This document shows, one piece after another, positions 51,443 through 59,948 of a stretch of DNA of 64,000 nucleotides. Each line of letters opens with the position of its first letter. The stretch's first letter is position 1. The notes beneath the pieces were generated by a model. It searched no databases, was not told where the DNA came from, and worked only from the letters and a program-made list of their open reading frames with translations. Origin of the DNA: Dyadobacter sp. Leaf189 (GTDB lineage: Bacteria > Bacteroidota > Bacteroidia > Cytophagales > Spirosomataceae). The translations under genes were made by a program, and so were the position numbers. The stretch lies in the NCBI RefSeq assembly GCF_001424405.1, contig NZ_LMPS01000004.1, forward strand, positions 56,297 through 120,296. Reading direction: 5' to 3'.

Positions 51443-52684
51443 ATGAAAATCCTTCACATTTCATGTTTTGATAACGGCGGTGCAGGTACTGCCGCAGTCC
51501 GACTACACAAAGGCCTGCTAAGTTTAGGAGTTGAAAGCAAAATGTTGGTCCTGGAAAAACGAACCGATACACCAGAGGTGTATCCGTTGAGAAAGACTAA
51601 TAAATACTTCGTTTTATTCCAACGGGTTCTTAAAAAACTAGGATTCCCTGTTACTCTTGAACACTACAATGATAATCGTCAAAGGAAATTCGACGGTGAG
51701 TTCGACTACTTTTCATTTGCGAAAACTTCATTTACCGAGCTTGTTAATCACCCGCTTGTAGAAGAATGCGATGTCATTAATCTTCATTGGGTAGCCAATT
51801 TCTTGGACTATGACTCATTCTTTAAGAGAATAAACAAGCCGGTCATATGGACACAGCACGATATGAATGCGTTTCAGGGTGGCTTCCATTATAAAGATGA
51901 TGATATCAGAAACAGGGATATTCTTTTTGATGTAAATGATGAACAATATCAATGCAAATTAAAAGCCCTTGAACAACTGCCAAGTGACTCCCTGACGGTC
52001 GTCTCTCCTTCCAAATGGATGATGTCAGAGGCGTCTGACTCACAAATACTTGGCCGGTTTTCGCACAAGCACATCCCAAATGGAATAGATACATCACTAT
52101 TCAATAATAAGAACGGTTCAGAATCAAACTTGAAAAGCAAATTTGGATTTGATTCTGAAAAAATAACGGTATTGTTTGTGTCTGAAAGTATTGGAAATCC
52201 AAGAAAGGGATTTGACCTTCTAGCAAACCTGACTGCCGATTGGATGTTAACAGAAATCTGCGAATTCGTAGCTGTAGGAAATATCAAAAGTGGTCAGAAA
52301 TTACCTGGCGTAAAATATTTAGGTAGTATTCATTCAGAAATGCTGCTTAGTGAGATTTACAGCGCGGCAGATATATTCCTCCTTCCAAGCCGCGAAGATA
52401 ATCTGCCTAATGTAATGCTGGAAAGCCTCGCATGCGGTACCCCGGTTGTGGCATTTTCAGTGGGGGGCATGAAAGATCATATCTTTAATGGCTACAACGG
52501 CTACTTATCTGGTGAGCTGTCTGCTGCCGGACTGCACAATGCCTTCATAAAATGCATCAACGAAATTAACTCACTTGATCACGAAGCTATTTCATTAGAT
52601 GCCAGAAGAAAGTTTAGTCTTGAAAGACAAGCCAAATCCTACCTGACACTTTACAGGAAAATGTCACAAGTACTGGTAGATTGA
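51443..52684 (+). CDS. GT4 family glycosyltransferase
   Basis: A 413-residue GT-B enzyme. MKILHISCFDNGGAGTAAVRLHKGLLSLG is the donor-side glycine loop typical of a subgroup in capsule clusters; VINLHWVANFLDY and WTQHDMNAFQGGFHY follow. The C-terminal half has VLFVSESIGNPRKGFDLL and the E-x7-E segment SREDNLPNVMLESLACGTPVVAF. The stop is 1 bp before the start of the polymerase gene, so the two are closely linked. Donor and acceptor are unknown. Confidence 0.9.
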   Translation: MKILHISCFDNGGAGTAAVRLHKGLLSLGVESKMLVLEKRTDTPEVYPLRKTNKYFVLFQRVLKKLGFPVTLEHYNDNRQRKFDGEFDYFSFAKTSFTELVNHPLVEECDVINLHWVANFLDYDSFFKRINKPVIWTQHDMNAFQGGFHYKDDDIRNRDILFDVNDEQYQCKLKALEQLPSDSLTVVSPSKWMMSEASDSQILGRFSHKHIPNGIDTSLFNNKNGSESNLKSKFGFDSEKITVLFVSESIGNPRKGFDLLANLTADWMLTEICEFVAVGNIKSGQKLPGVKYLGSIHSEMLLSEIYSAADIFLLPSREDNLPNVMLESLACGTPVVAFSVGGMKDHIFNGYNGYLSGELSAAGLHNAFIKCINEINSLDHEAISLDARRKFSLERQAKSYLTLYRKMSQVLVD

Positions 52685-52685
52685 T

Positions 52686-54236
52686 ATGCAAAATATAGCC
52701 AACAATATCTCGGTACAGCCCAAGGCAGATTCGCTGATTTTCGTTATGGGAAAACTGGCGATTATGATGGTATTGGGGCAATTTACATTTGCCAGATATC
52801 CGGCTCCTGTAATGGCATTATCGCTACTGATTATTGGCGGACTGTTTTTCGACTCCCTGTACAGGAACAAGTATCCCCTTTTCCTGTTTCAGCTTTTCAT
52901 TTGTAACCATTTCATGTTCGGTTATGAAAACGGGGGCATTTATAATTTGGTGGCTTCAATCTCCCTTATTACCTATCTGTCTTTTTTTAAAAATTCCTTG
53001 TCTGCACCCTCTTCACTGGGTAGATTGTTGGTCTTTTTGCTCGCGGCGCTCGCGGTAATTCAGATCCTTAGCCTGCTAAATAACAATACGGGGTTCGCAG
53101 CGAAAGTAACCGCAGTATTGATATTTGCAAACCTGTTATTTCTTTTCCTTTACGCATCAAAAATTCAGCTGAACTACTCGGATTTGAAGCAGTTCATTCA
53201 AATAGCGGGTATTTTCTTCTTCTACAATCTTGTTGTTTCCATCAATCAGAAATACGAATTTTTTGCATCCCCATTTGAGTTCTTTCCAAGCCTTAATGCA
53301 GAAGCAGAATTTGAAATGGGCATTCTCAGAAGCAATGGTGTTCTCAATAACTTTGAGTTTTATGCGGAGTATTCCATTTCGTTGATCGCATTGGTACTAC
53401 CATCCGTGCTAAGCGGATCGTCCAAGGCATATGGGCAGAAATTCTATTTCTTCTGCTTCGCGATCATCTTCACGGGGATTTTATCAATCATCTTTTCAGG
53501 CACGCGCTCTTCCGTATTGCTGCTGCCAGTTGTCGCACTTCTTACAGGCGTATTCCTGAACAAACGACTCAAAATGAGAGTCATACTTTACGGTACCGTG
53601 CTTGCTTCTGCGTTTGCGGTTGTGAATGCAAATGCCGGGTGGATTGATTTTGACGTCTTCTCTAAAAGGAGCGAGAACGTCGACATGAAAAATCTGACGT
53701 TAGAGAAAATCCTGAGCGGTGAAGAAATCAACAGGGGCGGAATTTTCGCTTATGGCATCAAGAAAGCTGGTAGAAGTAACTTCTTTTTTGGTGAAGGATA
53801 TTTCACAAAAAGGCTCGAATATATCAAAGTACATTTTGACAAAACCGGCGACGATATTATTCCTGATTATCACAATCTGTATATGAGTGTGATTGTTACC
53901 TGGGGGTATCTCGGCGGCTTTATATTCCTTGCTCTTTTTGTAATTAGTCTTTTCCGTGGATACCAACTTTATTTCAGATTGCAGCATTACAATCTCTTTG
54001 CCATAGACATTCTACTAGGGTTTAATCTCCTGTTTACTTTTTTGTTAATCAATCAATTCAAAATTCAGTTTATCAGAGATGCTAATTATTTCCTTTTGAC
54101 ACTATTGTTCCTGGCAATCTATAATTCAGTTATAACGCTTCTGAAAAACAGTACGTTTCTGGTTGCCACAGAAGACAAGATCAGTAATGCAGTGATGATC
54201 GAGGATCTTGTAAATGAGAGTTTGTCACAGAGATAA
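52686..54236 (+). CDS. O-antigen polymerase/ligase-like membrane protein (Wzy)
   Basis: A 516-residue protein with about 12 membrane helices and a large outside loop between residues about 310 and 400, the layout of Wzy polymerases and O-antigen ligases. Within the loop region are GTRSSVLLLPVVALLTG and DIIPDYHNLYMSVIVTWGYLGGFIF, where the H-N-L-Y phrase matches the conserved HNxxL-type site of this superfamily. It would join repeat units in the periplasm. Together with the flippase it defines the cluster as Wzx/Wzy-dependent. The start at 52686 is 1 bp after the preceding stop. Confidence 0.88.
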   Translation: MQNIANNISVQPKADSLIFVMGKLAIMMVLGQFTFARYPAPVMALSLLIIGGLFFDSLYRNKYPLFLFQLFICNHFMFGYENGGIYNLVASISLITYLSFFKNSLSAPSSLGRLLVFLLAALAVIQILSLLNNNTGFAAKVTAVLIFANLLFLFLYASKIQLNYSDLKQFIQIAGIFFFYNLVVSINQKYEFFASPFEFFPSLNAEAEFEMGILRSNGVLNNFEFYAEYSISLIALVLPSVLSGSSKAYGQKFYFFCFAIIFTGILSIIFSGTRSSVLLLPVVALLTGVFLNKRLKMRVILYGTVLASAFAVVNANAGWIDFDVFSKRSENVDMKNLTLEKILSGEEINRGGIFAYGIKKAGRSNFFFGEGYFTKRLEYIKVHFDKTGDDIIPDYHNLYMSVIVTWGYLGGFIFLALFVISLFRGYQLYFRLQHYNLFAIDILLGFNLLFTFLLINQFKIQFIRDANYFLLTLLFLAIYNSVITLLKNSTFLVATEDKISNAVMIEDLVNESLSQR

Positions 54237-54293
54237 TCAGCATAAGTCAAGGAAAAACGTTGAAAGGACGGTACGTATTAGATTCTTCAAGTC

Positions 54294-55358
54294 ATGAAAG
54301 TAAAGTTTTATCATCGTTTTTTTTCGCCTGAGGACATAAACCATATTCCTCATCATTATCTATATGGCGCATCAAAGCTTGAATCACATGGTTTTGAGGT
54401 TGAATACTATATTGATTCGTCACTCGGAAATCGGCTGATCAGGATGTTTCGGAATGCATTCTCAATCCTAACCGACAAGAGCGCAAATAACGTCCTGTAT
54501 GCTTCAACTGCCAACGGCCTAGAATTACTGATCCTCCTTCGCAGTATCGGGTTTTATAAAAATCCGATATTGATATGGCAGCACAGAGCGGTTATGCAAT
54601 CGCGCAATAAGCTTGTCAGGCTGTTATTAAAACAATATTACAGCGGTGTTGATATAATGTTCATGTTCAGTCAGATGCACATAGATGAATCAATCCGAGC
54701 CGGTGTAATTAAACCACACAAATTATTACTGAAGCATTGGGGACCTGACCTCGACTACTTTGATCACGTCAAATCCGCAAATGCGGTTGCTGACAGCAAA
54801 TCGAATGAACTATACTTCTGTTCAAATGGGCGCGAAAACAGGGACTTCCCAACTTTAATAGAAGCGTTTCGCGCATCTGGTCAAGTATTGAAAATATATA
54901 CTTCAAAAGTTCATGGAAACATGAATAATCAGGATATTCTTTCCAGATATGGCGACGCAGATAACATCAGAATACAAATTATGAATGGAGATTCGTCTAA
55001 TAGCAAATATCTGGCAAAAGAGGTATTGAACAGCTATGGTATGGCCATTTGCTGTCAGGAGCGTGACTACACAGTTGGACTAACATCCCTCTTCGAAGCG
55101 ATGGCATTGGGGAAGGCTATTATCACCTCTGATAATCCGTATTTCCCGATTGATGTTGAAAAAGAGCAGATTGGTATTAAAGTGGGGTACGGTGATGTGC
55201 AAGGCTGGCAGAATGCAATTGATTATTTAGTCAATAATCAGGAAGTCGCTATACAAATGGGCACAAACGGACGCAAGCTTGTGGAGCAAAAATACAATTT
55301 GAATTTATTGTCCGCAGATATTGCGAGTATGATCAGAATGAAGGGGGCCGCAATCTGA
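54294..55358 (+). CDS. GT4-like glycosyltransferase
   Basis: A 354-residue GT-B type protein. The N-terminal domain is divergent (KVKFYHRFFSPEDINHIPHHYLYGASKLESHGFEVEYY, split by family pattern only loosely), while the C-terminal half has ELYFCSNGRENRDFPTLIEAF, VGLTSLFEAMALGKAIITSDNPYFPIDV with an E-x-M-A-x-G block, and VNNQEVAIQMGTNGRKLVEQKYN. It belongs to the glycosyltransferase group 1 class. It lies 57 bp after the polymerase gene and 24 bp before GT4 paralogue B. Donor unknown. Confidence 0.82.
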   Translation: MKVKFYHRFFSPEDINHIPHHYLYGASKLESHGFEVEYYIDSSLGNRLIRMFRNAFSILTDKSANNVLYASTANGLELLILLRSIGFYKNPILIWQHRAVMQSRNKLVRLLLKQYYSGVDIMFMFSQMHIDESIRAGVIKPHKLLLKHWGPDLDYFDHVKSANAVADSKSNELYFCSNGRENRDFPTLIEAFRASGQVLKIYTSKVHGNMNNQDILSRYGDADNIRIQIMNGDSSNSKYLAKEVLNSYGMAICCQERDYTVGLTSLFEAMALGKAIITSDNPYFPIDVEKEQIGIKVGYGDVQGWQNAIDYLVNNQEVAIQMGTNGRKLVEQKYNLNLLSADIASMIRMKGAAI

Positions 55359-55382
55359 TCATTCCTAAATCAATAATACCTT

Positions 55383-56489
55383 ATGCAAAAGAAAACCAAA
55401 CTTGTTTACCTGACGAATGTTCCTGCTCCATACCGGGAGAGAATGCACGAGATATTGGGAGAGTATTCTTCGATTTCGTACAGTGTAATATACTGCGCTA
55501 AACTGGAACCCAACCGGGATTGGAAACTTGATTATGGAAATTACGAGAAGTATTTTCTAAAAGAAAAGTCGAAGACATTCAAGCATAATAATCTGAATGT
55601 CTGGCCACTATTAAATAACCTGGACCCGGATATTGTACTGATTACAGGTTTTAATCCAACGATGCTTTACGGTGTAATCTGGGCATTATTAAGAGGACGT
55701 AAACTAATCGTTTCCCTGGACGGCACCTACCAGTCAGAAAAGGATTATTCCATTTTCCATAAGCTGGTCAGGAGATTTATATTTCCATTTACCAAAGCAT
55801 TCGTCGGACCGAGTAATGGTTCGGCTGAGCTATTTAAAAGTTACGGCGTAAATGAGAATGCAATTTTTAAAAGTACACTTTGCATTGACAACAGCCGGTT
55901 CAAATCACCTGAAATTAAAAGCAGAGAATATGATATCATGTTTTCAGGTCAACTGATAGCAAGGAAAATGCCCGACTTCTTTATTGAAGTTGCCAGTGAA
56001 TTAAAGAAAACGCGTCCGGCACTCAAAGTATTGCTGGTAGGCGACGGACCTCTCAGACAATCTGTTCTCGCAAGAATGGACGAGCTTAAACTTGATTATG
56101 TATTTACCGGTTTCCTGGACCAGCAATCGCTTTACTCCTGCTATCCGAAGGCAAAGCTATTTCTCTTTCCCACACTTCATGATCCCTGGGGAATTGTTGC
56201 AAATGAAGCCTGCGCCAGTGGTACACCCGTCATTACATGTAGCAATGCAGGTGCAGCTGACGATCTCGTAATTAATGGCGAGAACGGGTACATTCTTCCA
56301 TTAGATGTAAAAATCTGGGCTGAGCACATTGAGAAATTATTATCCAACGAAAATCTGATCCAGCAATTTTCTGATCGCGCTGTCAGGAAAGTTCAGTCTT
56401 ACAATCACTTCCAGGCAGCGCAAGGAATCCTGGACGCCGTTTCATTTACATTACCTAAAAATACAATGACCTCCACTTATGAAATCTAG
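55383..56489 (+). CDS. GT4 glycosyltransferase, paralogue B
   Basis: A 368-residue GT-B enzyme closely similar to the gene at 40308 over its whole length, including LTNVPAPYRERMHE at the start, LITGFNPTMLYG, VSLDGTYQSEKDYSIFHK, MFSGQLIARKMP, LLVGDGPLRQSVL, FTGFLDQQSLYSCY and the E-x7-E block DPWGIVANEACASGTPVITC. By eye well over half of all positions are identical. It overlaps the next gene by 11 bp (56479-56489). The duplication suggests two similar sugar additions in one repeat unit. Confidence 0.9.
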   Translation: MQKKTKLVYLTNVPAPYRERMHEILGEYSSISYSVIYCAKLEPNRDWKLDYGNYEKYFLKEKSKTFKHNNLNVWPLLNNLDPDIVLITGFNPTMLYGVIWALLRGRKLIVSLDGTYQSEKDYSIFHKLVRRFIFPFTKAFVGPSNGSAELFKSYGVNENAIFKSTLCIDNSRFKSPEIKSREYDIMFSGQLIARKMPDFFIEVASELKKTRPALKVLLVGDGPLRQSVLARMDELKLDYVFTGFLDQQSLYSCYPKAKLFLFPTLHDPWGIVANEACASGTPVITCSNAGAADDLVINGENGYILPLDVKIWAEHIEKLLSNENLIQQFSDRAVRKVQSYNHFQAAQGILDAVSFTLPKNTMTSTYEI

Positions 56490-57600
56490 TATTCTATTCG
56501 TCTTACATATACCACCTCCCGTACATGGCGCAGCAATGGCTGGTACATTCATTCATAACAGCGCATTAATTAATAACGAATTTGACACAAAGTATATCAA
56601 TCTTTCCACGTCCACGCATTTAAAGGAATCGGGAAAAGGAAGTTTTAAAAAACTGGGTGCACTGCTGCGCATTCAATATCGTGTGATCAGTGCCCTACTC
56701 AGGAAAAATTATGATCTCTGTTATCTTACACTAAATGCAAGCGGGCCGGGGTTTTATAAGGATATGCTGATCGTTGCTATTTGCAAACTATTCGGAAAAA
56801 AGATCATTTATCATTTCCACAACAAAGGTGTAGAAACGTCAGAGAAAACAAGACTTAACAATACGCTATATAAATATGCCTTCAATAATACATTCAGCAT
56901 TCTGATATCCAAATTCCTGTATTCTGATATTAAGAATTACGCGAAAGAAAGCAATGTATTTGTTTGTGCATATGGTATTCCGGAAAGTACCGAATTAATG
57001 AAACCAGTTGCAGCTGCCAATGTGCCTGACAGTCCATGCAAACTGTTATTCCTTTCTAATATGATGGAGGAAAAGGGTGTATATATATTGATGGAAGCTT
57101 GCAAGATTTTAAAAGAACGCGGCCTGTCATTCGAATGCAATTTTGTGGGTGCCTGGTCGGATGTATCAGAGGAATCTTTCAAGAATAAAGTAAAGCAGCT
57201 TGGAATAGAAGATAGGGTTTTTGGTCATGGCCCCAAATACAATGCGGACAAATTAGCTTTCTTCAATAATTCCGACATTTTTGTTTTCCCGACATTCTAC
57301 CATTACGAAACTTTCGGGCTTGTAAATCTCGAAGCAATGCAACACGGAATTCCCGTGGTTTCATGTCCGGAAGGCGGCATTCCTGATATTGTTGTTGATG
57401 GAAAAACAGGATATCTGGTTCCTCAAAAAGATGTTACTGCACTAGCCGACAAGCTGGAAGTCCTGATACTAAATCCCGAACTCAGAAAAGCAATGGGCCG
57501 GGAAGCAAAGGCAAGATTTGAACAGCATTTCAGACTGGAAACTTTTGAAACCAACATCAGGGATATTCTGAAAACTGCTATTGCAAAAAACCCGTCATAA
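56479..57600 (+). CDS. GT4 family glycosyltransferase
   Basis: A 373-residue GT-B enzyme whose start overlaps the end of paralogue B by 11 bp. It opens with ILFVLHIPPPVHGAAMAG, the P-P-x-H-G loop of a common GT4 subgroup. The C-terminal half has CKLLFLSNMMEEKGVYILMEA, the phrase EDRVFGHGPKYNADKLAFF, and the E-x7-E segment YETFGLVNLEAMQHGIPVVS followed by CPEGGIPDIV. It adds a sugar to the lipid-linked unit; donor unknown. It lies 36 bp before the GT26 gene. Confidence 0.92.
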   Translation: MKSSILFVLHIPPPVHGAAMAGTFIHNSALINNEFDTKYINLSTSTHLKESGKGSFKKLGALLRIQYRVISALLRKNYDLCYLTLNASGPGFYKDMLIVAICKLFGKKIIYHFHNKGVETSEKTRLNNTLYKYAFNNTFSILISKFLYSDIKNYAKESNVFVCAYGIPESTELMKPVAAANVPDSPCKLLFLSNMMEEKGVYILMEACKILKERGLSFECNFVGAWSDVSEESFKNKVKQLGIEDRVFGHGPKYNADKLAFFNNSDIFVFPTFYHYETFGLVNLEAMQHGIPVVSCPEGGIPDIVVDGKTGYLVPQKDVTALADKLEVLILNPELRKAMGREAKARFEQHFRLETFETNIRDILKTAIAKNPS

Positions 57601-57636
57601 AATACTTAACACATAACAATCAAGCTTATATAAATT

Positions 57637-58386
57637 ATGGAACTTCAAGGATACAAAAGTACAAACGTTTTGAGCTACGAGGTATTTTCGGCTTCTTTGG
57701 ATATCATCAGGGCAGATGTTAAGAAATTGCTGATCAATACATTCAGTCCCAATTCATACGGTATCGCCCTGCAAGACCAGGAATTTGAAGAGGCACTGAA
57801 AGGCTCCGATCTTCTCGTACTAGACGGCATCGGAATCGCTCTTGGAAGCATTTTGCTGAATGGAAAGAATATCAAAAAGATAGCCGGTCAAGACTGTTTC
57901 GATTATCTCGTTGACAAAGCCAACAAACATGGATGGAAAGTTTTTTTACTTGGATCAACGGAATCAACGCTGAACAAGATTACCGACAGACTGGGCAAGG
58001 AATATCCCCGGATCATCACGGGCAGCTACTCTCCGCCTTATAAAGCAGAGTTTTCGGATGAAGACAATGCACGGATGGTTGAAGCAGTCAACGCCTTTCA
58101 GCCTGACATTCTTTTTATTGCTATGACTGCCCCAAAGCAGGAGAAATGGGGATATCAGCACCGCGATCTTGTGAATGCACGAATTTTGTGCGCCGTGGGC
58201 AATGTATTTGACTGGTATGCAGGGAATAGCAAAAGACCAGCGCCTATCTGGATCAAGCTGCGCTTGGAATGGCTGGTGCGAATTTTTCTCAGACCTGAAA
58301 TTTTTAGGAGAAACACAAAGAATCAGCTGGCCTTTGTCAAAGACGTGCTTCTCCATATTTCTCATATAAAACGTAAAAAAGCATAG
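57637..58386 (+). CDS. WecG/TagA/CpsF family (GT26) glycosyltransferase
   Basis: A 249-residue GT26 enzyme. Family blocks: NSYGIALQDQEFEEALKGSDLLVLDGIGIALGS near the N-terminus (L-D-G-x-G-x-x-x-G), KIAGQDCFDYLVDKA, VFLLGSTESTLNKI, ILFIAMTAPKQEKW and AVGNVFDWYAGNSKRPAPIWIKLRLEWLVRIFLRP at the end, shown here only as pattern landmarks. Family members add ManNAc, ManNAcA or glucose as the second sugar of lipid-linked units; the C-terminal appendage targets the membrane. It is the last gene of the cluster and is convergent with the DUF1501 gene, 24 bp apart. Confidence 0.93.
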   Translation: MELQGYKSTNVLSYEVFSASLDIIRADVKKLLINTFSPNSYGIALQDQEFEEALKGSDLLVLDGIGIALGSILLNGKNIKKIAGQDCFDYLVDKANKHGWKVFLLGSTESTLNKITDRLGKEYPRIITGSYSPPYKAEFSDEDNARMVEAVNAFQPDILFIAMTAPKQEKWGYQHRDLVNARILCAVGNVFDWYAGNSKRPAPIWIKLRLEWLVRIFLRPEIFRRNTKNQLAFVKDVLLHISHIKRKKA

Positions 58387-58410
58387 CGCAGTCAGTATCG
58401 TACTCCTCCT

Positions 58411-59946
58411 CTATTCCCTTGTATCCACCTTATAATTTCCCTGGAAATACAACTCTCCGCCTGCGTCTACATTGATTTTTTTCGCAGCTATATTCTGATT
58501 GATTGATATGGTATGTCCCCGGTTTATTCGAACAAGATCGTTTATATCGGGGACCCTGCCGTGAGACCAGACAGACTTTTCACCCCACGGGCCGGAATTG
58601 ATTGTTTCTACTACATCAGAAAACAGCGACACATTTTTAAAGCTTTTGAAAAGCAAAGAATCCGTTTTCGAGCTTTCCGCGCCAAACCAGTTATTCAGAA
58701 TATCAGAATAAACACGGCGGAAATCAATCTGCATTGCAATATCATAATTATTATCTCCGGAGCTTGAAGGCGGCGGTACCAGATCGTTGGCGAGATCCGG
58801 GTTTGTGCCGATGTTCTGCCTTTTTATGCCTGTTCCAAAAACCAGCATCGGAGCGGCTATGCCGTGATCGGTGCCTTTAGAAGCATTCGAGGAAGCGCGC
58901 CGGCCGAAGTCTGAAAATGTCATTCCTATGACACGGTCTTCGGTACCCTGCAACTTCAAATCCTGCTGAAAAGCGGACACAGCGCCGGAAAGTTTGCTCA
59001 ACAGCGTAGCATGTGCTCCGTTCACCGGATCATTTCCATCAACCTGTCCGGAATGCAGATCGAAGCCGCCGAGCTCTACATAATATATTTTGCTCTGCAA
59101 GCCCCCGTGGATCAGGCGAGCCACAATTTTAAGCTGCTCTGCAAGTTCGTTGCCATTTTCAGGATAGCCCGCCATATTTCTCCCAGCTTCCGAAGCGCGT
59201 TTGATCTGGGATCCATATCCGATTGAAAGTACCTGCTGTTCCCTGACATACTTGATCAGCTGGCCCGAGTAGCAACATGGCAGATCGTCCACGGGAATGT
59301 TGGTTTGTGTGCCTACCAGCTGGTAAAATTCGTCGGGCGTCGCCATGACAACGCCCATTGACTGCCGCTGTCCCAACAAACTTGTACTTGCAATATGCCC
59401 GATCTGTATCGCCAGCGGGTCTTTCATATTGTCGTTCGGGTAGTTCTCCGGGTAACCGGGAAAACGATCATCGAGGTATCTTCCTGCCCAGCCCGTAGAA
59501 GCATACTGGTTCGCATCAGAACCGGTCATGTAAATATCAGTAGACCTGATGTGCGAGAGGTTGGGATTGGGATAAGAAACCGAATGGACGATAGCGAGTT
59601 TCCCTTCATTATATAGCTGCTGCATGCCCGGCATTGCAGGGTGCAACCCCATTTGCTTGCTGTTACCCAGCGGTAGGACCTTGTTTTCAGGAATAGCGAT
59701 GTTGCTGCGAAGTGCGTGGTAGCGCGAGTAGTGCTCCACCGGAATAGCCATATTCAGACCGTCATTCCCCCCATTCAGATAGATAATCACCAGAATCCTG
59801 TCCGGATTCGCGGCGACTGCCTCATGAAGTGAATTTACGAGTGCTGAATTTCTGGCAAATGCTTTTACACCAAATCCATTTAACATCACCGGCAGGACCA
59901 TCGAGGAAGTTGCCGCAAGAAAGTCTCTTCTGTTAATCGTCGACAT
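58411..59946 (-). CDS. DUF1501 protein with twin-arginine signal and G8-like tail
   Basis: A 511-residue exported protein starting with STINRRDFLAATSSMVLP, a twin-arginine signal. The DUF1501 body (sulfatase/alkaline-phosphatase-like fold) has ILVIIYLNGGNDGLNMAIP, LGLHPAMPGM-like GLHPAMPGMQQLY, YYVELGGFDLHSGQ and VIGMTFSDFGRRASSNASKGTDHGIAAPMLVFG. After it, the last 50 residues (VWSHGRVPDINDLVRINRGH, then SINQNIAAKKINVDAGGEL) look like a G8-type beta-helix unit, which is unusual for this family. It starts 2 bp after the DUF1800 stop and is cotranscribed with it. The function of the pair is unknown. An in-frame TTG at 59952 is a less likely start. Confidence 0.88.
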   Translation of the reverse strand: MSTINRRDFLAATSSMVLPVMLNGFGVKAFARNSALVNSLHEAVAANPDRILVIIYLNGGNDGLNMAIPVEHYSRYHALRSNIAIPENKVLPLGNSKQMGLHPAMPGMQQLYNEGKLAIVHSVSYPNPNLSHIRSTDIYMTGSDANQYASTGWAGRYLDDRFPGYPENYPNDNMKDPLAIQIGHIASTSLLGQRQSMGVVMATPDEFYQLVGTQTNIPVDDLPCCYSGQLIKYVREQQVLSIGYGSQIKRASEAGRNMAGYPENGNELAEQLKIVARLIHGGLQSKIYYVELGGFDLHSGQVDGNDPVNGAHATLLSKLSGAVSAFQQDLKLQGTEDRVIGMTFSDFGRRASSNASKGTDHGIAAPMLVFGTGIKRQNIGTNPDLANDLVPPPSSSGDNNYDIAMQIDFRRVYSDILNNWFGAESSKTDSLLFKSFKNVSLFSDVVETINSGPWGEKSVWSHGRVPDINDLVRINRGHTISINQNIAAKKINVDAGGELYFQGNYKVDTRE

Positions 59947-59948
59947 TG

